This document shows positions 25,318-34,315 of a DNA stretch of 64,000 nucleotides, piece by piece. The notes below the pieces were generated by a model. That model saw nothing but the letters and a program-made list of their open reading frames with translations, ran no database searches and was not told the DNA's origin. Source of the DNA: Butyrivibrio sp. (GTDB lineage: Bacteria > Bacillota > Clostridia > Lachnospirales > Lachnospiraceae). The translations under genes were made by a program, and so were the position numbers. The stretch's first letter is position 1. Each line of letters begins with the position of its first letter. The stretch lies in contig JAEEXE010000003.1 in NCBI GenBank assembly GCA_016291375.1, positions 1 to 64,000 on the forward strand, given 5' to 3'.

Positions 25318-25596
25318 TCACTTCACATTGTGATTCATGTTCTTGATAGGAATATTAGCATAAAGAGCCGGTGCAGTCTTACCTCCGTTCTCATCAGCGT
25401 CAATATGTGTAATATTGATGTCTATGCCGTCCATATCGATCTCTGCGTATTTGGATAATACCTCTATGATATCACTGCGGATCTTAGCCATAAGCTCAGG
25501 TGAACAGGATGCTCTGTCTGAAACAAGAACAAGCTTAAGACGATCCTTGGCAATATCACTTGAAGTCTTCTTTTTGAAAAGATCTGAAAGTTTCAT
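25318..25596 (-). CDS. minE: Cell division topological specificity factor MinE
   Basis: About 92 residues. It stimulates MinD ATPase and moves MinCD away from mid-cell. The N-terminal MKLSDLFKKKTS matches the membrane- and MinD-interacting segment, and AKDRLKLVLVSDRA is the conserved beta-strand region. ATG 25596 has GGGAGG eight bases upstream; the longer frame begins inside that site. It lies 14 bases after the minD stop. Confidence 0.94.
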   Translation of the reverse strand: MKLSDLFKKKTSSDIAKDRLKLVLVSDRASCSPELMAKIRSDIIEVLSKYAEIDMDGIDINITHIDADENGGKTAPALYANIPIKNMNHNVK

Positions 25597-25610
25597 AATA
25601 TTGCCTCCCA

Positions 25611-26390
25611 TTATTTTTTCTTAAGCCAGCCAAACAAGCCCTTCTTAGCCTCAAGATCAAGGAAAGGAACCTGTTCTCCTGTAATTCTGCGACAGATGTT
25701 CATATAAGCCTGACCCGCAAGAGAATTATCTCCAACAAGAGGCTCACCGTTATTGGTTGCAACAACGATATGCTCGTCATCAGGAACCTGGCCGATAAGC
25801 TCAACTGCAAGAATATCAAGAACATCATCAGCAGACATCATGTCGCCTCTTTTAATCATCTCAGCACGAAGTCTGTTGACAATAAGCTGAGTCTTCTTGA
25901 TCTCGTTAGCTTCAAGAAGTCCGATGATCCTATCAGCATCACGGACAGCTGAAACCTCAGGTGTTGTAACAACAAGAGCTCTGTCAGCGCCTGCAATAGC
26001 GTTCTTAAATCCCTGCTCGATACCGGCGGGACAATCAAGAAGAACATAATCAAACTCTTCAGCAAGCTGTTGAGTTAGTTTCTTCATCTGATCCGGAGTT
26101 ACACTTGTCTTATCCTTGGTCTGTGCTGCAGGCAAAAGAAACAGTGTCTCATATCTCTTATCTCTTATAAGAGCCTGCTTAAGTTTGCAATTACCTTCGA
26201 TCACGTCTACAAGGTTATAAACAATCCTGTTCTCAAGTCCCATAACCACGTCAAGGTTACGAAGACCTATATCTGTGTCAATAAGGACTACTTTTTTGTT
26301 GAGTTTAGCAAGACCTGTACCTAAATTGGCTGTACTGGTGGTCTTACCTACTCCGCCTTTACCTGATGTTACTACTATAACTTCTCCCAT
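25611..26390 (-). CDS. minD: Septum-site ATPase MinD
   Basis: About 259 residues. It has the deviant Walker A KGGVGKTT (~11-18), switch DTDIGLRNLD, and the C-terminal amphipathic membrane-targeting helix KKGLFGWLKKK. It recruits MinC to the membrane. ATG 26390 has GGAGGACAAA upstream; the in-frame TTG upstream lies inside that site. Distinct from the flagellar MinD-like FlhG at 40-41 kb. Confidence 0.96.
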   Translation of the reverse strand: MGEVIVVTSGKGGVGKTTSTANLGTGLAKLNKKVVLIDTDIGLRNLDVVMGLENRIVYNLVDVIEGNCKLKQALIRDKRYETLFLLPAAQTKDKTSVTPDQMKKLTQQLAEEFDYVLLDCPAGIEQGFKNAIAGADRALVVTTPEVSAVRDADRIIGLLEANEIKKTQLIVNRLRAEMIKRGDMMSADDVLDILAVELIGQVPDDEHIVVATNNGEPLVGDNSLAGQAYMNICRRITGEQVPFLDLEAKKGLFGWLKKK

Positions 26391-26402
26391 TTTGTCCTCC
26401 AA

Positions 26403-27146
26403 TTAGTTATTTAGCCCTCTGAGAAAAGAGGCACCGTAAGCTGTCTTAACGATGTGGTCGCCCTCTATATAAGCAACCTCAGGTTCACCCTGCATCTCTG
26501 CTCCCATCAGCTTTTTTCTCTTGAATTTAAGTTTGGGTCCCTTCTCCGAATCAGGAGAAATAGCGATAGCATCCGCTATCCTAACCTGAAGAGGATTAAG
26601 ATTAAGCGCCATAACAATGGCATTTCTGTCTCCGCCTGCACCGGCAAAAGCATTGCCGCGAAGCTCACCCAAGATGAAGATACTGCCGTAAGATATAACA
26701 TTGGCTCCCGGTTTAACATCTCCCAGGATAACAACGCTCTGCTTGCATGAAATATCCTGACCGGACCTAAGATTACCTTTATAGATCAGTGCATTACCAT
26801 CATCAACATCTTGAGATATCTCATTATCAGCACTGTTTACAACACTCTGCTGAGTTTGTGATGTGGGAATATGCTCAAATTTCTTCTCCACATCAGATTC
26901 TTCATCAATGATGCAGAAAATCTTGAGGTCACAGTTATCTTCGATAATTTTAACTATCTTTTTCTCTTCATCATCAGAAAGCTTTCTTCCTCTGATGATA
27001 AGTCCCATGTTCTTACTTCCCAAAAATGCAGAAGCTTCAGCAAATCTAGAAGCAACTTCATCAGATAGTTCGGGGAATGAAGCTGTAGGCTCCAGAACAA
27101 GGATAATGCCGGATTTGGTTCCTTTGATCGTAACTAGCTGATTCAA
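26403..27146 (-). CDS. minC: Septum-site inhibitor MinC
   Basis: About 247 residues. The N-terminal domain (VTIKGTKSGIILVL) inhibits FtsZ; the C-terminal beta-helix (~130-220, e.g. VVILGDVKPGANVISYGSIFILGEL) binds MinD. No ATG is present before the conserved start: TTG at 27146 or TTG at 27158 are the candidates, and AAAGG lies upstream of both, so the start is uncertain. First gene of minC-D-E. Confidence 0.92.
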   Translation of the reverse strand: MNQLVTIKGTKSGIILVLEPTASFPELSDEVASRFAEASAFLGSKNMGLIIRGRKLSDDEEKKIVKIIEDNCDLKIFCIIDEESDVEKKFEHIPTSQTQQSVVNSADNEISQDVDDGNALIYKGNLRSGQDISCKQSVVILGDVKPGANVISYGSIFILGELRGNAFAGAGGDRNAIVMALNLNPLQVRIADAIAISPDSEKGPKLKFKRKKLMGAEMQGEPEVAYIEGDHIVKTAYGASFLRGLNN

Positions 27147-27239
27147 AATACTTACCAACCTTTACTTGATTGAATTGTAAATGATGATTTTTGATTATAT
27201 TTTTCAAAAATCACACCCTAATAGTATATGACATTTTGG

Positions 27240-27277
27240 CCAAAATAGAAAGAGCTCCGGTCAACAAACCGGAGCTC
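27240..27277 (-). terminator. Terminator of rpsB-tsf
   Basis: GAGCTCCGGT (27252-27261) pairs perfectly with ACCGGAGCTC (27268-27277), followed on the minus strand by TTTCTATTTT. It starts 20 bases after the tsf stop. Confidence 0.9.
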
Positions 27278-27296
27278 CGTAAATCTATAAATATGA

Positions 27297-28250
27297 TTAG
27301 TTAAGACCAGCTGCCTGCTTTGCAACTTCCTCTGCAAAGTTCTCACTCTTCTTCTCGATACCTTCGCCTGTCTCGAAACGAACGAATCTCTTGATTGAAA
27401 GGTTAGCATTGTTGTTCTTTGCAACCTGTGCAATGTACTGACCAACAGTCTGCTTTCCGTCCTCAGCCTTTACATAAACCTGCTCGTTAAGGCAGATCTC
27501 TTTAAGCTCCTTGTTGAGACGTCCGATAAGCATCTTCTCGATGATCTCCTGCGGCTTTCTCTTGCCCTCGGGAAGTTCCTCGTTCTCTTTCATAGCCTGA
27601 GCAAGAAGGATCTCCTTCTCATGGTTTCTGTATTCCTCAGATACGTCCTCAGATGCAACATACTTAGGATTAAGAGCTGCAACCTGCATAGCGATGTTCT
27701 TAACAGCTTCCTTGATGTCGTCGTTAACAACATCTGTGTTAGCCTCTACGATAACAGAAATTCTTCCGTTGCCGTGTACATAAGGAACAACGATACCGTT
27801 AGAAGCAACAACCTTCTCAAAACGTCTGATGCTGAGCTTCTCGCTGATAACAGCTGTGATCTCTACAAGAGCATCGTTAACTGTCTTAGATGCATCCTCA
27901 TTCCACTTCTCAGCCATGAATGACTCAAGATCCTTAGAATCTGAGTTAACAGCCTGAGTAGCAACAGCCTCAACGAATGCCTGGAACTTCTCGTTCTGAG
28001 CAACGAAGTCTGTCTCTGAGTTAACTTCAACAACTGCTGCTGTTGTATCATCCTTAACAGCGATCTTTGTAAGACCTTCAGCTGCGATTCTGCTAGCCTT
28101 CTTCTCAGCCTTCATGATACCGTTCTTTCTAAGGAACTCAACGGCTGCGTCCATATCTCCGTTAGTTTCTGTAAGAGCCTTCTTGCATTCCATCATTCCT
28201 GCACCGGTAGACTCACGTAATTCTTTAACCATTGCTGCTGTGATAGCCAT
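27297..28250 (-). CDS. tsf: Translation elongation factor Ts
   Basis: 317 residues. It exchanges GDP for GTP on EF-Tu. The N-terminal UBA-like module (VKELRESTGAGMMECKKAL) and the core TDFVAQNEKF motif are present, followed by two dimerisation subdomains with the C-terminal region intact. GGGAGG precedes the ATG. It follows rpsB by 42 bases, the usual bacterial pair. Confidence 0.98.
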   Translation of the reverse strand: MAITAAMVKELRESTGAGMMECKKALTETNGDMDAAVEFLRKNGIMKAEKKASRIAAEGLTKIAVKDDTTAAVVEVNSETDFVAQNEKFQAFVEAVATQAVNSDSKDLESFMAEKWNEDASKTVNDALVEITAVISEKLSIRRFEKVVASNGIVVPYVHGNGRISVIVEANTDVVNDDIKEAVKNIAMQVAALNPKYVASEDVSEEYRNHEKEILLAQAMKENEELPEGKRKPQEIIEKMLIGRLNKELKEICLNEQVYVKAEDGKQTVGQYIAQVAKNNNANLSIKRFVRFETGEGIEKKSENFAEEVAKQAAGLN

Positions 28251-28292
28251 CTATATTATCCTCCCTAAGTTGATATGTAATGTATTTAATAA

Positions 28293-29048
28293 TTACTCAG
28301 CTACTTCCTCTGTAGACTCTTCCTCTACATCAGCGCCCTCGTTCTCAGCTGCAACATCAGCTTCAGCGCCCTGATTAGCCTCGATAACAGCGTCAGCCAT
28401 CTTACCAACGATAAGCTTTACTGCTCTGATAGCATCATCGTTACCGGGAATGATGAAGTCAAGCTCTTCGGGATCGCAGTTTGTATCACCGATACCGATA
28501 AGAGTGATTCCAAGTGACTCAGCTTCCTGGATGCAGATTCTCTCCTTCTTAGGGTCTACTACGAAAATAGCGTCAGGGATTCTCTTCATATCTCTGATTC
28601 CGCCAAGGTTAGCCTGAAGCTTAGAAAGCTCTTTCTTGAGCTGAGCAACTTCCTTCTTGGGAAGAACTTCGAAAGTTCCGTCTTCCTGCATCTTCTCGAT
28701 AGTCTTCATTCTTGCGATTCTGCTCTGGATTGTCTTGAAGTTTGTGAGCATACCGCCGAGCCATCTCTCGTTAACGTAGTACATTCCGCAACGCTCAGCC
28801 TCAGTCTTAACTGCGTCCTGTGCCTGCTTCTTGGTTCCTACGAAAAGGATTGTTCCACCCTGCTGTGCAATCTCGAAAACTGCCTTGTAAGCCTCGTCAA
28901 CCTTAACTACTGACTTCTGAAGGTCGATGATGTGGATTCCGTTTCTCTCTGTGAAGATGTAAGGAGCCATTTTAGGGTTCCATCTTCTTGTCTGGTGTCC
29001 AAAGTGTACACCTGCTTCAAGTAACTGCTTCATTGATACAACGCTCAT
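28293..29048 (-). CDS. rpsB: Small ribosomal subunit protein uS2
   Basis: 251 residues. S2 signatures [20 protein letters not shown] near the start and [12 protein letters not shown] and [20 protein letters not shown] later. The acidic C-terminal tail after ~225 is typical for clostridial S2. GGAGGTAATATC precedes the ATG. It lies downstream of the flagellar locus as in Bacillus subtilis. Confidence 0.98.
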   Translation of the reverse strand: MSVVSMKQLLEAGVHFGHQTRRWNPKMAPYIFTERNGIHIIDLQKSVVKVDEAYKAVFEIAQQGGTILFVGTKKQAQDAVKTEAERCGMYYVNERWLGGMLTNFKTIQSRIARMKTIEKMQEDGTFEVLPKKEVAQLKKELSKLQANLGGIRDMKRIPDAIFVVDPKKERICIQEAESLGITLIGIGDTNCDPEELDFIIPGNDDAIRAVKLIVGKMADAVIEANQGAEADVAAENEGADVEEESTEEVAE

Positions 29049-29228
29049 GATATTACCTCCGTTTGGTTAAATTCTTCCGCACACCCTTGGCCGTTAATCC
29101 GCATAAGCGCGTTATCAAATGCGGTGGCTCTCTTCCGATCAATAATTGACACCGAGAAAAGAAACAGATATGCGTGTTTACTTGTTTTCACTGTGATCAG
29201 GGCATAAAAATCCCGCAAAATCAACAAC
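29049..29228 (-). promoter_or_regulatory. rpsB leader with hairpin
   Basis: A ~180-base untranslated leader precedes rpsB. It contains CCGCAT/ATGCGG (29099-29104, 29119-29124) with a 14-base loop and the GGAGG site. Autogenous control of S2 synthesis is known in some bacteria; here it is only a possibility. Confidence 0.35.
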
Positions 29229-29256
29229 TTTTTAATACTAGCATATAATTTGCGGG
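29206..29256 (-). terminator. Terminator after the MltG-like gene
   Basis: CCCGCAAA (29249-29256 on the minus strand) pairs with TTTGCGGG (29212-29219), followed by ATTTTT. The 29-base loop contains the rpsB -10, so terminator and promoter overlap. Confidence 0.6.
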
Positions 29257-29263
29257 AATGCAA
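29235..29263 (-). promoter_or_regulatory. rpsB-tsf promoter
   Basis: TTGCAT (29258-29263) and TAGTAT (29235-29240) are 17 bases apart and the -10 has an extended TGC. The -35 and -10 straddle the left arm of the upstream terminator. Confidence 0.7.
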
Positions 29264-29287
29264 CACTATATTAACGAATTTACCAAG

Positions 29288-30076
29288 TTATTTTGTGATT
29301 ATTGAAGCGATCTGCTCGTATGATGCACCAACGGGAAAAGTCTTGGTACCTGATCTTATGATCCTATCTTTGCGATTTTCAACCAGATACTTGTTAAAAG
29401 AGACAGGATCATCGATAAGCCCCTCATTATATAGAATTCTGGCAACACCGTCAGAGCTTGTTCCTCCGGGAATTGTAACAGTCTTGGTCTCTCCGTTTGT
29501 TTGTGCCTGCTTAGAGGTTTCTTTTGAAGTATCTGCCTCATTATTATCTGAGTCGTCTTTTGCTACAGTATCAGAGGTAGTAGTCTCTTTTTCTGACTGT
29601 TTATCTTTGGCTGTGGTTTCATCTGTTTGCTTTGCTTTATCTTCAGAAGATGCTTTTGAGGCTGCATCAGCAACAAGCTTGGAGTTTTCTTCCAAAGACG
29701 CTTTAGAAGAAGTATCAGCTACCTTTTCGCCTTCTTGTGAAGACGCTTTTGATGCTGCCGACTCTTCAGGAGTAACCACTTCCGAAATTGGCGAACCTGA
29801 TAAAGAGATTTCGCTGTCGTTTTCTTTAGATATTTCTTTTCCCTCTTCAGGTACTTCCGAAGCGGATGAAGAAGAATCCTCTTTATTATCATTAGTTTTA
29901 TCCTCACCCGAGTAATCGGTAAGCACTCCGCCCTGAACCATACCCAGCTTCTTGGCTCTTTCTATAACTTCGGCATCGCTAATCGTAGCTTTCCTACCGC
30001 CAAGAGCAAAGCCCATAATGAGTGCGGTAAGGATAACTCCTATTCCGATTCCTCTAAGGTAATACTTAAGTTTCAT
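29288..30076 (-). CDS. Membrane-anchored protein with MltG-like C-terminal module
   Basis: 262 residues. One N-terminal membrane segment (~7-26), a long low-complexity Ser/Glu/Lys/Ala region (~50-190) containing ASKAS-type repeats, and a C-terminal module (~195-262: VTIPGGTSSDGVARILYNEG, then SGTKTFPVGASYEQIASII) that resembles the LysM-like N-terminal part of the lytic transglycosylase MltG/YceG. The catalytic MltG domain is absent, so it probably binds the wall or partner proteins rather than cutting glycan. Last gene before the rpsB promoter, 14 bases after the DUF6115-like gene. Confidence 0.7.
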   Translation of the reverse strand: MKLKYYLRGIGIGVILTALIMGFALGGRKATISDAEVIERAKKLGMVQGGVLTDYSGEDKTNDNKEDSSSSASEVPEEGKEISKENDSEISLSGSPISEVVTPEESAASKASSQEGEKVADTSSKASLEENSKLVADAASKASSEDKAKQTDETTAKDKQSEKETTTSDTVAKDDSDNNEADTSKETSKQAQTNGETKTVTIPGGTSSDGVARILYNEGLIDDPVSFNKYLVENRKDRIIRSGTKTFPVGASYEQIASIITK

Positions 30077-30090
30077 TTCCCCCTAATCCC

Positions 30091-31062
30091 TCACTTAACT
30101 TTTCTGTGTTTATTGGAAAGATCTATTACAAGCTTAACTTCACCGATTCCAAGTCCAAGTTCTCTTGCTATGACCATATTGGACTTACCTGCTTTGTGCA
30201 TCTCAATGATCTGTCTGTTCTGAGAGATTGGATCATTGGCAGTAAGTTCCTGCATATTCTTATCGGGATTGACGCTTCGACCCTCCACTCTAACGGCTTC
30301 AGTAATCGGAACAACCTTATTGCTGATAGGTGTGCTCGCAGAAGAATTACTAGGCTTTACAACTGTAGCGCCTGAAACAGACTTATTATCTGCTTCAGAA
30401 GGCTTAGTCTCTGCTATAGTCTCAGAGTCATCGGTATTATCACTTCCAATGATATGAAGTCCGGTATTTTCTTCCGGTTTGATAACTTCAGGCTTAATGC
30501 TTTCAAGAACAGGTTCATTGTCAGCCACAACTTTTTCTGCAGGGCTCTGTATCTGTAATGATTTCTTAATGGGAACCGGTTCATCATGTTCCTTGATGTT
30601 TTTAAGAGAAGATGAGGCTTCCTGAGCCTCCTTGACTGTTGCCTCCGCATCTCTTACCACCTGTTTAGCTTCATCAGCCTTTCTGGTAACTTCGGAAACA
30701 ACACTTGTAAGATTCTTGTGTTTATCATTGAGCATGTCATACATAAACATCACTTCATCATGATTCTTGTGGATGTCGCTTATGACAGTGTCGGAATATT
30801 CATTGATCGCTGAAAGCTTTTCGTTGGAGATACGCTCCATAGCGCGTTCTGTTCTATCAAGAGATCCTTCCACGGTATCATCTACCATGTTCTCGATAGT
30901 TTCTTTTTGTCCTTCTACTTCACGACGAACAAGCTCACGGATTTCCTTTTCCATGAGCATCTTATCTTCTTCGTCCATCTCCTTACTTGCAGGAAGAAGA
31001 TATCCCAGTATTATCGCGGCAAATCCCGCAATTATGAGAACAATCTCGGTAATACTTATCAT
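30091..31062 (-). CDS. Membrane-anchored coiled-coil protein with C-terminal HTH (DUF6115-like)
   Basis: 323 residues. An N-terminal membrane helix (~5-24) is followed by ~130 residues of coiled coil, a disordered acidic/Ser/Pro region, and a C-terminal helix-turn-helix-like motif (~275-323: IIEMHKAGKSNMVIARELGLG). This architecture resembles DUF6115 proteins found at the end of Firmicute flagellar operons; the family name is from memory and not certain. Function unknown. SD is weak (GAAAG). It has its own SigA-type promoter. Confidence 0.65.
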   Translation of the reverse strand: MISITEIVLIIAGFAAIILGYLLPASKEMDEEDKMLMEKEIRELVRREVEGQKETIENMVDDTVEGSLDRTERAMERISNEKLSAINEYSDTVISDIHKNHDEVMFMYDMLNDKHKNLTSVVSEVTRKADEAKQVVRDAEATVKEAQEASSSLKNIKEHDEPVPIKKSLQIQSPAEKVVADNEPVLESIKPEVIKPEENTGLHIIGSDNTDDSETIAETKPSEADNKSVSGATVVKPSNSSASTPISNKVVPITEAVRVEGRSVNPDKNMQELTANDPISQNRQIIEMHKAGKSNMVIARELGLGIGEVKLVIDLSNKHRKVK

Positions 31063-31105
31063 ATGTCGTTAGCTGCTTTCATATTATGATCTTTAAAACT
31101 AATTC

Positions 31106-31134
31106 ATTATAATATAGATATATTAAATCTTCAA
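31106..31134 (-). promoter_or_regulatory. Vegetative-type promoter for the DUF6115-like gene
   Basis: TTGAAG (31129-31134, inside the last codons of the upstream gene) and a perfect TATAAT (31106-31111) are exactly 17 bases apart. It could transcribe the DUF6115-like and MltG-like genes independently of the flagellar operon. Confidence 0.7.
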
Positions 31135-31518
31135 ATCAAAGCCCGAGGAAATATGAAGGTCAACAGGCTTACCATTTTTGTCATGCATCTGCTCACCGAT
31201 CTTTTCCATCTGTTCTACAGAAAGCTGTCTTTCAAAAATAGGTTTCTTTTCATCCTGTTCACTCTGGCCTTTTTTGCGGTTTCTTCCTCCATCACCTGCA
31301 TATTCATTGCTGCCCTTCCCCTGGGCATCAGCCTGAACTTCAGGTCCACTGACATCATCTTTTTGAATTACCGAATTTTTTTGGTTATCCACTTCTTCGT
31401 TAAACTGCGTCTGGAAATTCTGCCTGTCCATCATAGGTCTTGCATCTTCAGATGCTTTTACGGCAGAGACTTCATTTGATGCAGCTATTACTCCGAAGTC
31501 TATCCTGTTAATTGACAT
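31123..31518 (-). CDS. Hypothetical flagellar-operon protein
   Basis: 131 residues, hydrophilic, no membrane segment. It starts MSINRIDFGVIAASNEVSAV, then Gln/Asp/Asn/Lys-rich disordered sequence, with a more ordered C-terminus (~97-131: LSVEQMEKIGEQMHDKNGKP). AAGGAAGGTGAG precedes the ATG. It lies between the FapA-like gene and the DUF6115-like gene. I do not recognise a family; its low complexity and operon position recall secreted or chaperone-like flagellar proteins, but nothing more can be said. Confidence 0.68.
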   Translation of the reverse strand: MSINRIDFGVIAASNEVSAVKASEDARPMMDRQNFQTQFNEEVDNQKNSVIQKDDVSGPEVQADAQGKGSNEYAGDGGRNRKKGQSEQDEKKPIFERQLSVEQMEKIGEQMHDKNGKPVDLHISSGFDLKI

Positions 31519-31571
31519 AAAAACTCACCTTCCTTTAAGCGTAATAAAAATGATATAGATTGCTCCAAAAA

Positions 31572-33149
31572 TTATATGGGAGCAAGTCTGACATCACCCT
31601 CCTTAACAACAAATCTGCTGTACTGAACAGGTTTTTTAACTATCATAGAAAGCTCACCGATATTAACTGTAGTTCCGGGATAAGCTGTTCCTTCAACAAT
31701 AACCACTGCTTCCTTAGCTTCCGCAAGCTTTTCCATAAGCTCTGCGTACTCATCGGAATCATCCTGTATCTTCTGTGTCAGAGTCTTATTCATCTCAATA
31801 AGCTTCTTGGCACTTTCAACCTGCTGAGGATTGAACTTAGCTCCGGCTTTTAGCATTTTGGTAAAGCCTTCAATGGTAGGCTTTATACTCTCTATATTCT
31901 TCTGAGCAGCAGCGATTTCTTTTTGAATATCCTTAAGTCTTAGCTTTATCTGAGGATCAGCGCCAACTTCAACTATTGTGTTTGCTCCCATTTCAGAGCC
32001 AAGAACTTTGGCGGTGATCTTATCAGCCGCACAAACTCGTCCGCCTGCTATGAAGCCTCTTTTACCTGTAACGTTTATCTCTGTTCCGGATGAAACGTTA
32101 GAATGAAGTATGGATTCACTGGTTATTCCGCCCTTTGCTGTTACAGTGGCATTTTCAATGAATTTAGTAACTACATTTCCACCTGCGGTTATATTACCAC
32201 CGGCTTTGGCTCCACATTCAAGGATAACATCGGCGCCGGCATTTAATGTGGCACCCTCAACGATTCCTCTGACATGTATATTGCCGCCTGCCTTAACGCT
32301 AAAATTAGAGGCAATCAGGCCATTAACCTCAACGCTTCCTTCATAGTCAATATTTCCTGTTGAAACATCAACGTTTTCAAGGGTAAGCACATCAGAAACG
32401 GTTATTCTGCCTTCTTTAACAGTGACATGTCCCGCTGTCGCAGCGGTAAGTGTCAGCTTATCCTCTGAAAGAACAGTATTTTTGCCCGCCTTAATAAAAG
32501 CAGACTTAACAGATGCAGGCTTGATGCTCTCTCCAAAAACAGTTGTTCCGGGAGTACCAAGAACCTCGGGATGAAGAGTTGCAAGAAGATCTCCTGCATT
32601 AACATTGTTAATAAAATTAAGGTGGAAATAGTCAACGCTTCCGTCTTCGCGAAGGGTGGGTTTTGCTCTTAGGTTAGCATTAAAATGCAGCTCAACTGAG
32701 GCATTTTGTCCCTGAACAACATCCTGTCCCTTTGCTACGAGAATATCCTTACAGTATTCTCTATGTTCAAAAAACTTATGAATATCTTCTGTCAATATTC
32801 CGAATTTATACTTTCTATACGCAAGAGTGTCGAGAAATTCTTTCTCTGTCATCAGTTCTCCGCCTTCTGTAGGAGGATAAAAAAATGCCGTGACACTCAT
32901 ACGGTCATTGGGAACGAAGAATTTAACAGACTCCCTTTCCGGCAAAATTTGGGCGCCGTTAATCAGAACAACGTTTCCATCCGCGTTGGCCACAGCTTCA
33001 TTTACTACACTCATATCAAATTCGATGTTCTTGTCCTCAAGGTAATCACGGACATCACTGTAATTTAAAGCATCTCCTCCATCAGTTGGTGCAAATACTT
33101 TAATCCCGGTACCCTTAGGTGTTATAACTAGTTGGAAGTAACCGTTCAT
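31572..33149 (-). CDS. FapA-family (DUF342) protein
   Basis: About 525 residues. An N-terminal domain (~1-170) precedes a polymer-like beta-helix (~220-380) with Gly- and Asn-rich turns (e.g. VKAGGNIHVRGIVEGATLNAG), and a C-terminal coiled coil (~400-480). This is the DUF342/FapA architecture, common in Firmicute flagellar loci and linked to polar or flagellar assembly in other bacteria. ATG 33149 is preferred because the in-frame ATG at 33167 forms part of the AAGGGG site. Precise role unknown. Confidence 0.85.
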   Translation of the reverse strand: MNGYFQLVITPKGTGIKVFAPTDGGDALNYSDVRDYLEDKNIEFDMSVVNEAVANADGNVVLINGAQILPERESVKFFVPNDRMSVTAFFYPPTEGGELMTEKEFLDTLAYRKYKFGILTEDIHKFFEHREYCKDILVAKGQDVVQGQNASVELHFNANLRAKPTLREDGSVDYFHLNFINNVNAGDLLATLHPEVLGTPGTTVFGESIKPASVKSAFIKAGKNTVLSEDKLTLTAATAGHVTVKEGRITVSDVLTLENVDVSTGNIDYEGSVEVNGLIASNFSVKAGGNIHVRGIVEGATLNAGADVILECGAKAGGNITAGGNVVTKFIENATVTAKGGITSESILHSNVSSGTEINVTGKRGFIAGGRVCAADKITAKVLGSEMGANTIVEVGADPQIKLRLKDIQKEIAAAQKNIESIKPTIEGFTKMLKAGAKFNPQQVESAKKLIEMNKTLTQKIQDDSDEYAELMEKLAEAKEAVVIVEGTAYPGTTVNIGELSMIVKKPVQYSRFVVKEGDVRLAPI

Positions 33150-33180
33150 CTTATAAATCCCCTTCATACATAAATATCTA

Positions 33181-33954
33181 TTATCTGGAATTGGTTACAA
33201 GTCCAAGATAATCGCCAAGCTTCTCCCTCATTTTCTGAAGTGCTTTTGTGTGAAGCTGAGATACTCTGGATTCAGATACTTCAAGTACTTCACTAATTTC
33301 CTTCAGTGTAAGCTCCTCATAGTAATACAACAAAATAACTTTTTTCTCTTTGTCGGTAAGAAGTTCCAAAGATTCTGCAAGCATCTTCTTAAGTTCTTCT
33401 TTTTCTACAGCCTCCTCAGGTTTGGTAAATCCGGAGCTGTGATTATTGGTATCCTCAGGTATATCAGCCCCTGATTCCATAAATTCATTGAGAGAAACAA
33501 CACCTGTTACCTTCATCTGGTTCTGCCAGTTCTGGTATTCATCCTCTGAGATTTCCATCTTGGCTGCAATCTCAGCATCAGTGGCAACATGTCCGCTTTC
33601 TTTCTCAATTTCTCTAATGGCTGCTTCAATCTTTTTCTGTCTCTGTCTTATGGTACGAGGAATCCAGTCCATCTTCCTTATCTGATCAAGGATTGCTCCT
33701 CTGATACGAAGGCTTGCATAAGTTTCAAACTTAACATCCTTCATAAGATCAAATTTGTCGATGGCATCAATAAGACCAAAGATTCCATATCCCACAAGGT
33801 CATCGTACTCAACGTTAAAGCCAAGATACATGCTGAGTCTTCCTGCCACAAGCTTAACAAGAGGAGCATACTCTAGTATGAGCTGCTCTCGTAAGTCTGC
33901 GGATTTAGTTTTGCCATATTCTGTCCATAGTTTATTCTTGCCTGCTTCGTCCAT
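33181..33954 (-). CDS. sigD: Flagellar RNA polymerase sigma factor SigD/FliA
   Basis: 257 residues with regions 2, 3 and 4 intact: VEYDDLVGYGIFGLIDAIDKFD, ATYASLRIRGAILDQIRKMDW-type region 2.3/2.4 (here FETYASLRIRGAILD), region 3 around 120-150, and region 4.2 with LKEISEVLEVSESRVSQLHTKAL. It drives late flagellar and chemotaxis promoters of the form TAAA-N15-GCCGATAT; two such sites are visible in this window. GGGGA precedes the ATG. It is in the B. subtilis position, after cheD. Confidence 0.96.
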   Translation of the reverse strand: MDEAGKNKLWTEYGKTKSADLREQLILEYAPLVKLVAGRLSMYLGFNVEYDDLVGYGIFGLIDAIDKFDLMKDVKFETYASLRIRGAILDQIRKMDWIPRTIRQRQKKIEAAIREIEKESGHVATDAEIAAKMEISEDEYQNWQNQMKVTGVVSLNEFMESGADIPEDTNNHSSGFTKPEEAVEKEELKKMLAESLELLTDKEKKVILLYYYEELTLKEISEVLEVSESRVSQLHTKALQKMREKLGDYLGLVTNSR

Positions 33955-33973
33955 GTATCAGTCCCCGAATACT

Positions 33974-34315
33974 TTATTCAAGAATATCACGAACTTCCAT
34001 TGATTCAGAGTCCGTTTCCTCTTGTCCTTCCAAAGTCTCTTCCTCGGGATTTTCCTCCTCAAGAAGTTTTTCTTCTTCGGCTTTAAGTGCCAAAGCCTTC
34101 TCATTATTAACATCCATAAATCTCATGATCATCTTCTCAAACAAAAGACTTATCGCCACGAAAACGACCAGTGAGCATAGCACTATTAAAAGCCATTCCC
34201 CCACAGGATAGTGCTTGAAATACGTAAACAGCGCTATAAAAGCGGTTGCAGACAGCACTATCAGTGGAGTGATGATCTTTTTATTGAATTTCTTTAAATC
34301 TTCAGTTTCATTCAT
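33974..34315 (-). CDS. Small membrane protein between cheD and sigD
   Basis: 113 residues with two membrane segments (~16-32 and ~39-58) and an acidic, Glu-rich cytosolic tail (~75-113). Its ATG overlaps the cheD stop by four bases (ATGA), and sigD follows 19 bases on. No recognised domain. In B. subtilis the neighbouring slot is occupied by swrB, a single-pass protein; similarity to it is not evident. Confidence 0.72.
   Translation of the reverse strand: MNETEDLKKFNKKIITPLIVLSATAFIALFTYFKHYPVGEWLLIVLCSLVVFVAISLLFEKMIMRFMDVNNEKALALKAEEEKLLEEENPEEETLEGQEETDSESMEVRDILE

Noticed and set aside
27186-27212. Hairpin GATTTTTGA/TCAAAAATC upstream of minC as terminator or operator
   Set aside because: Only A/T pairs, no U tract, and the tsf terminator already lies just before it; it could be chance in AT-rich DNA.
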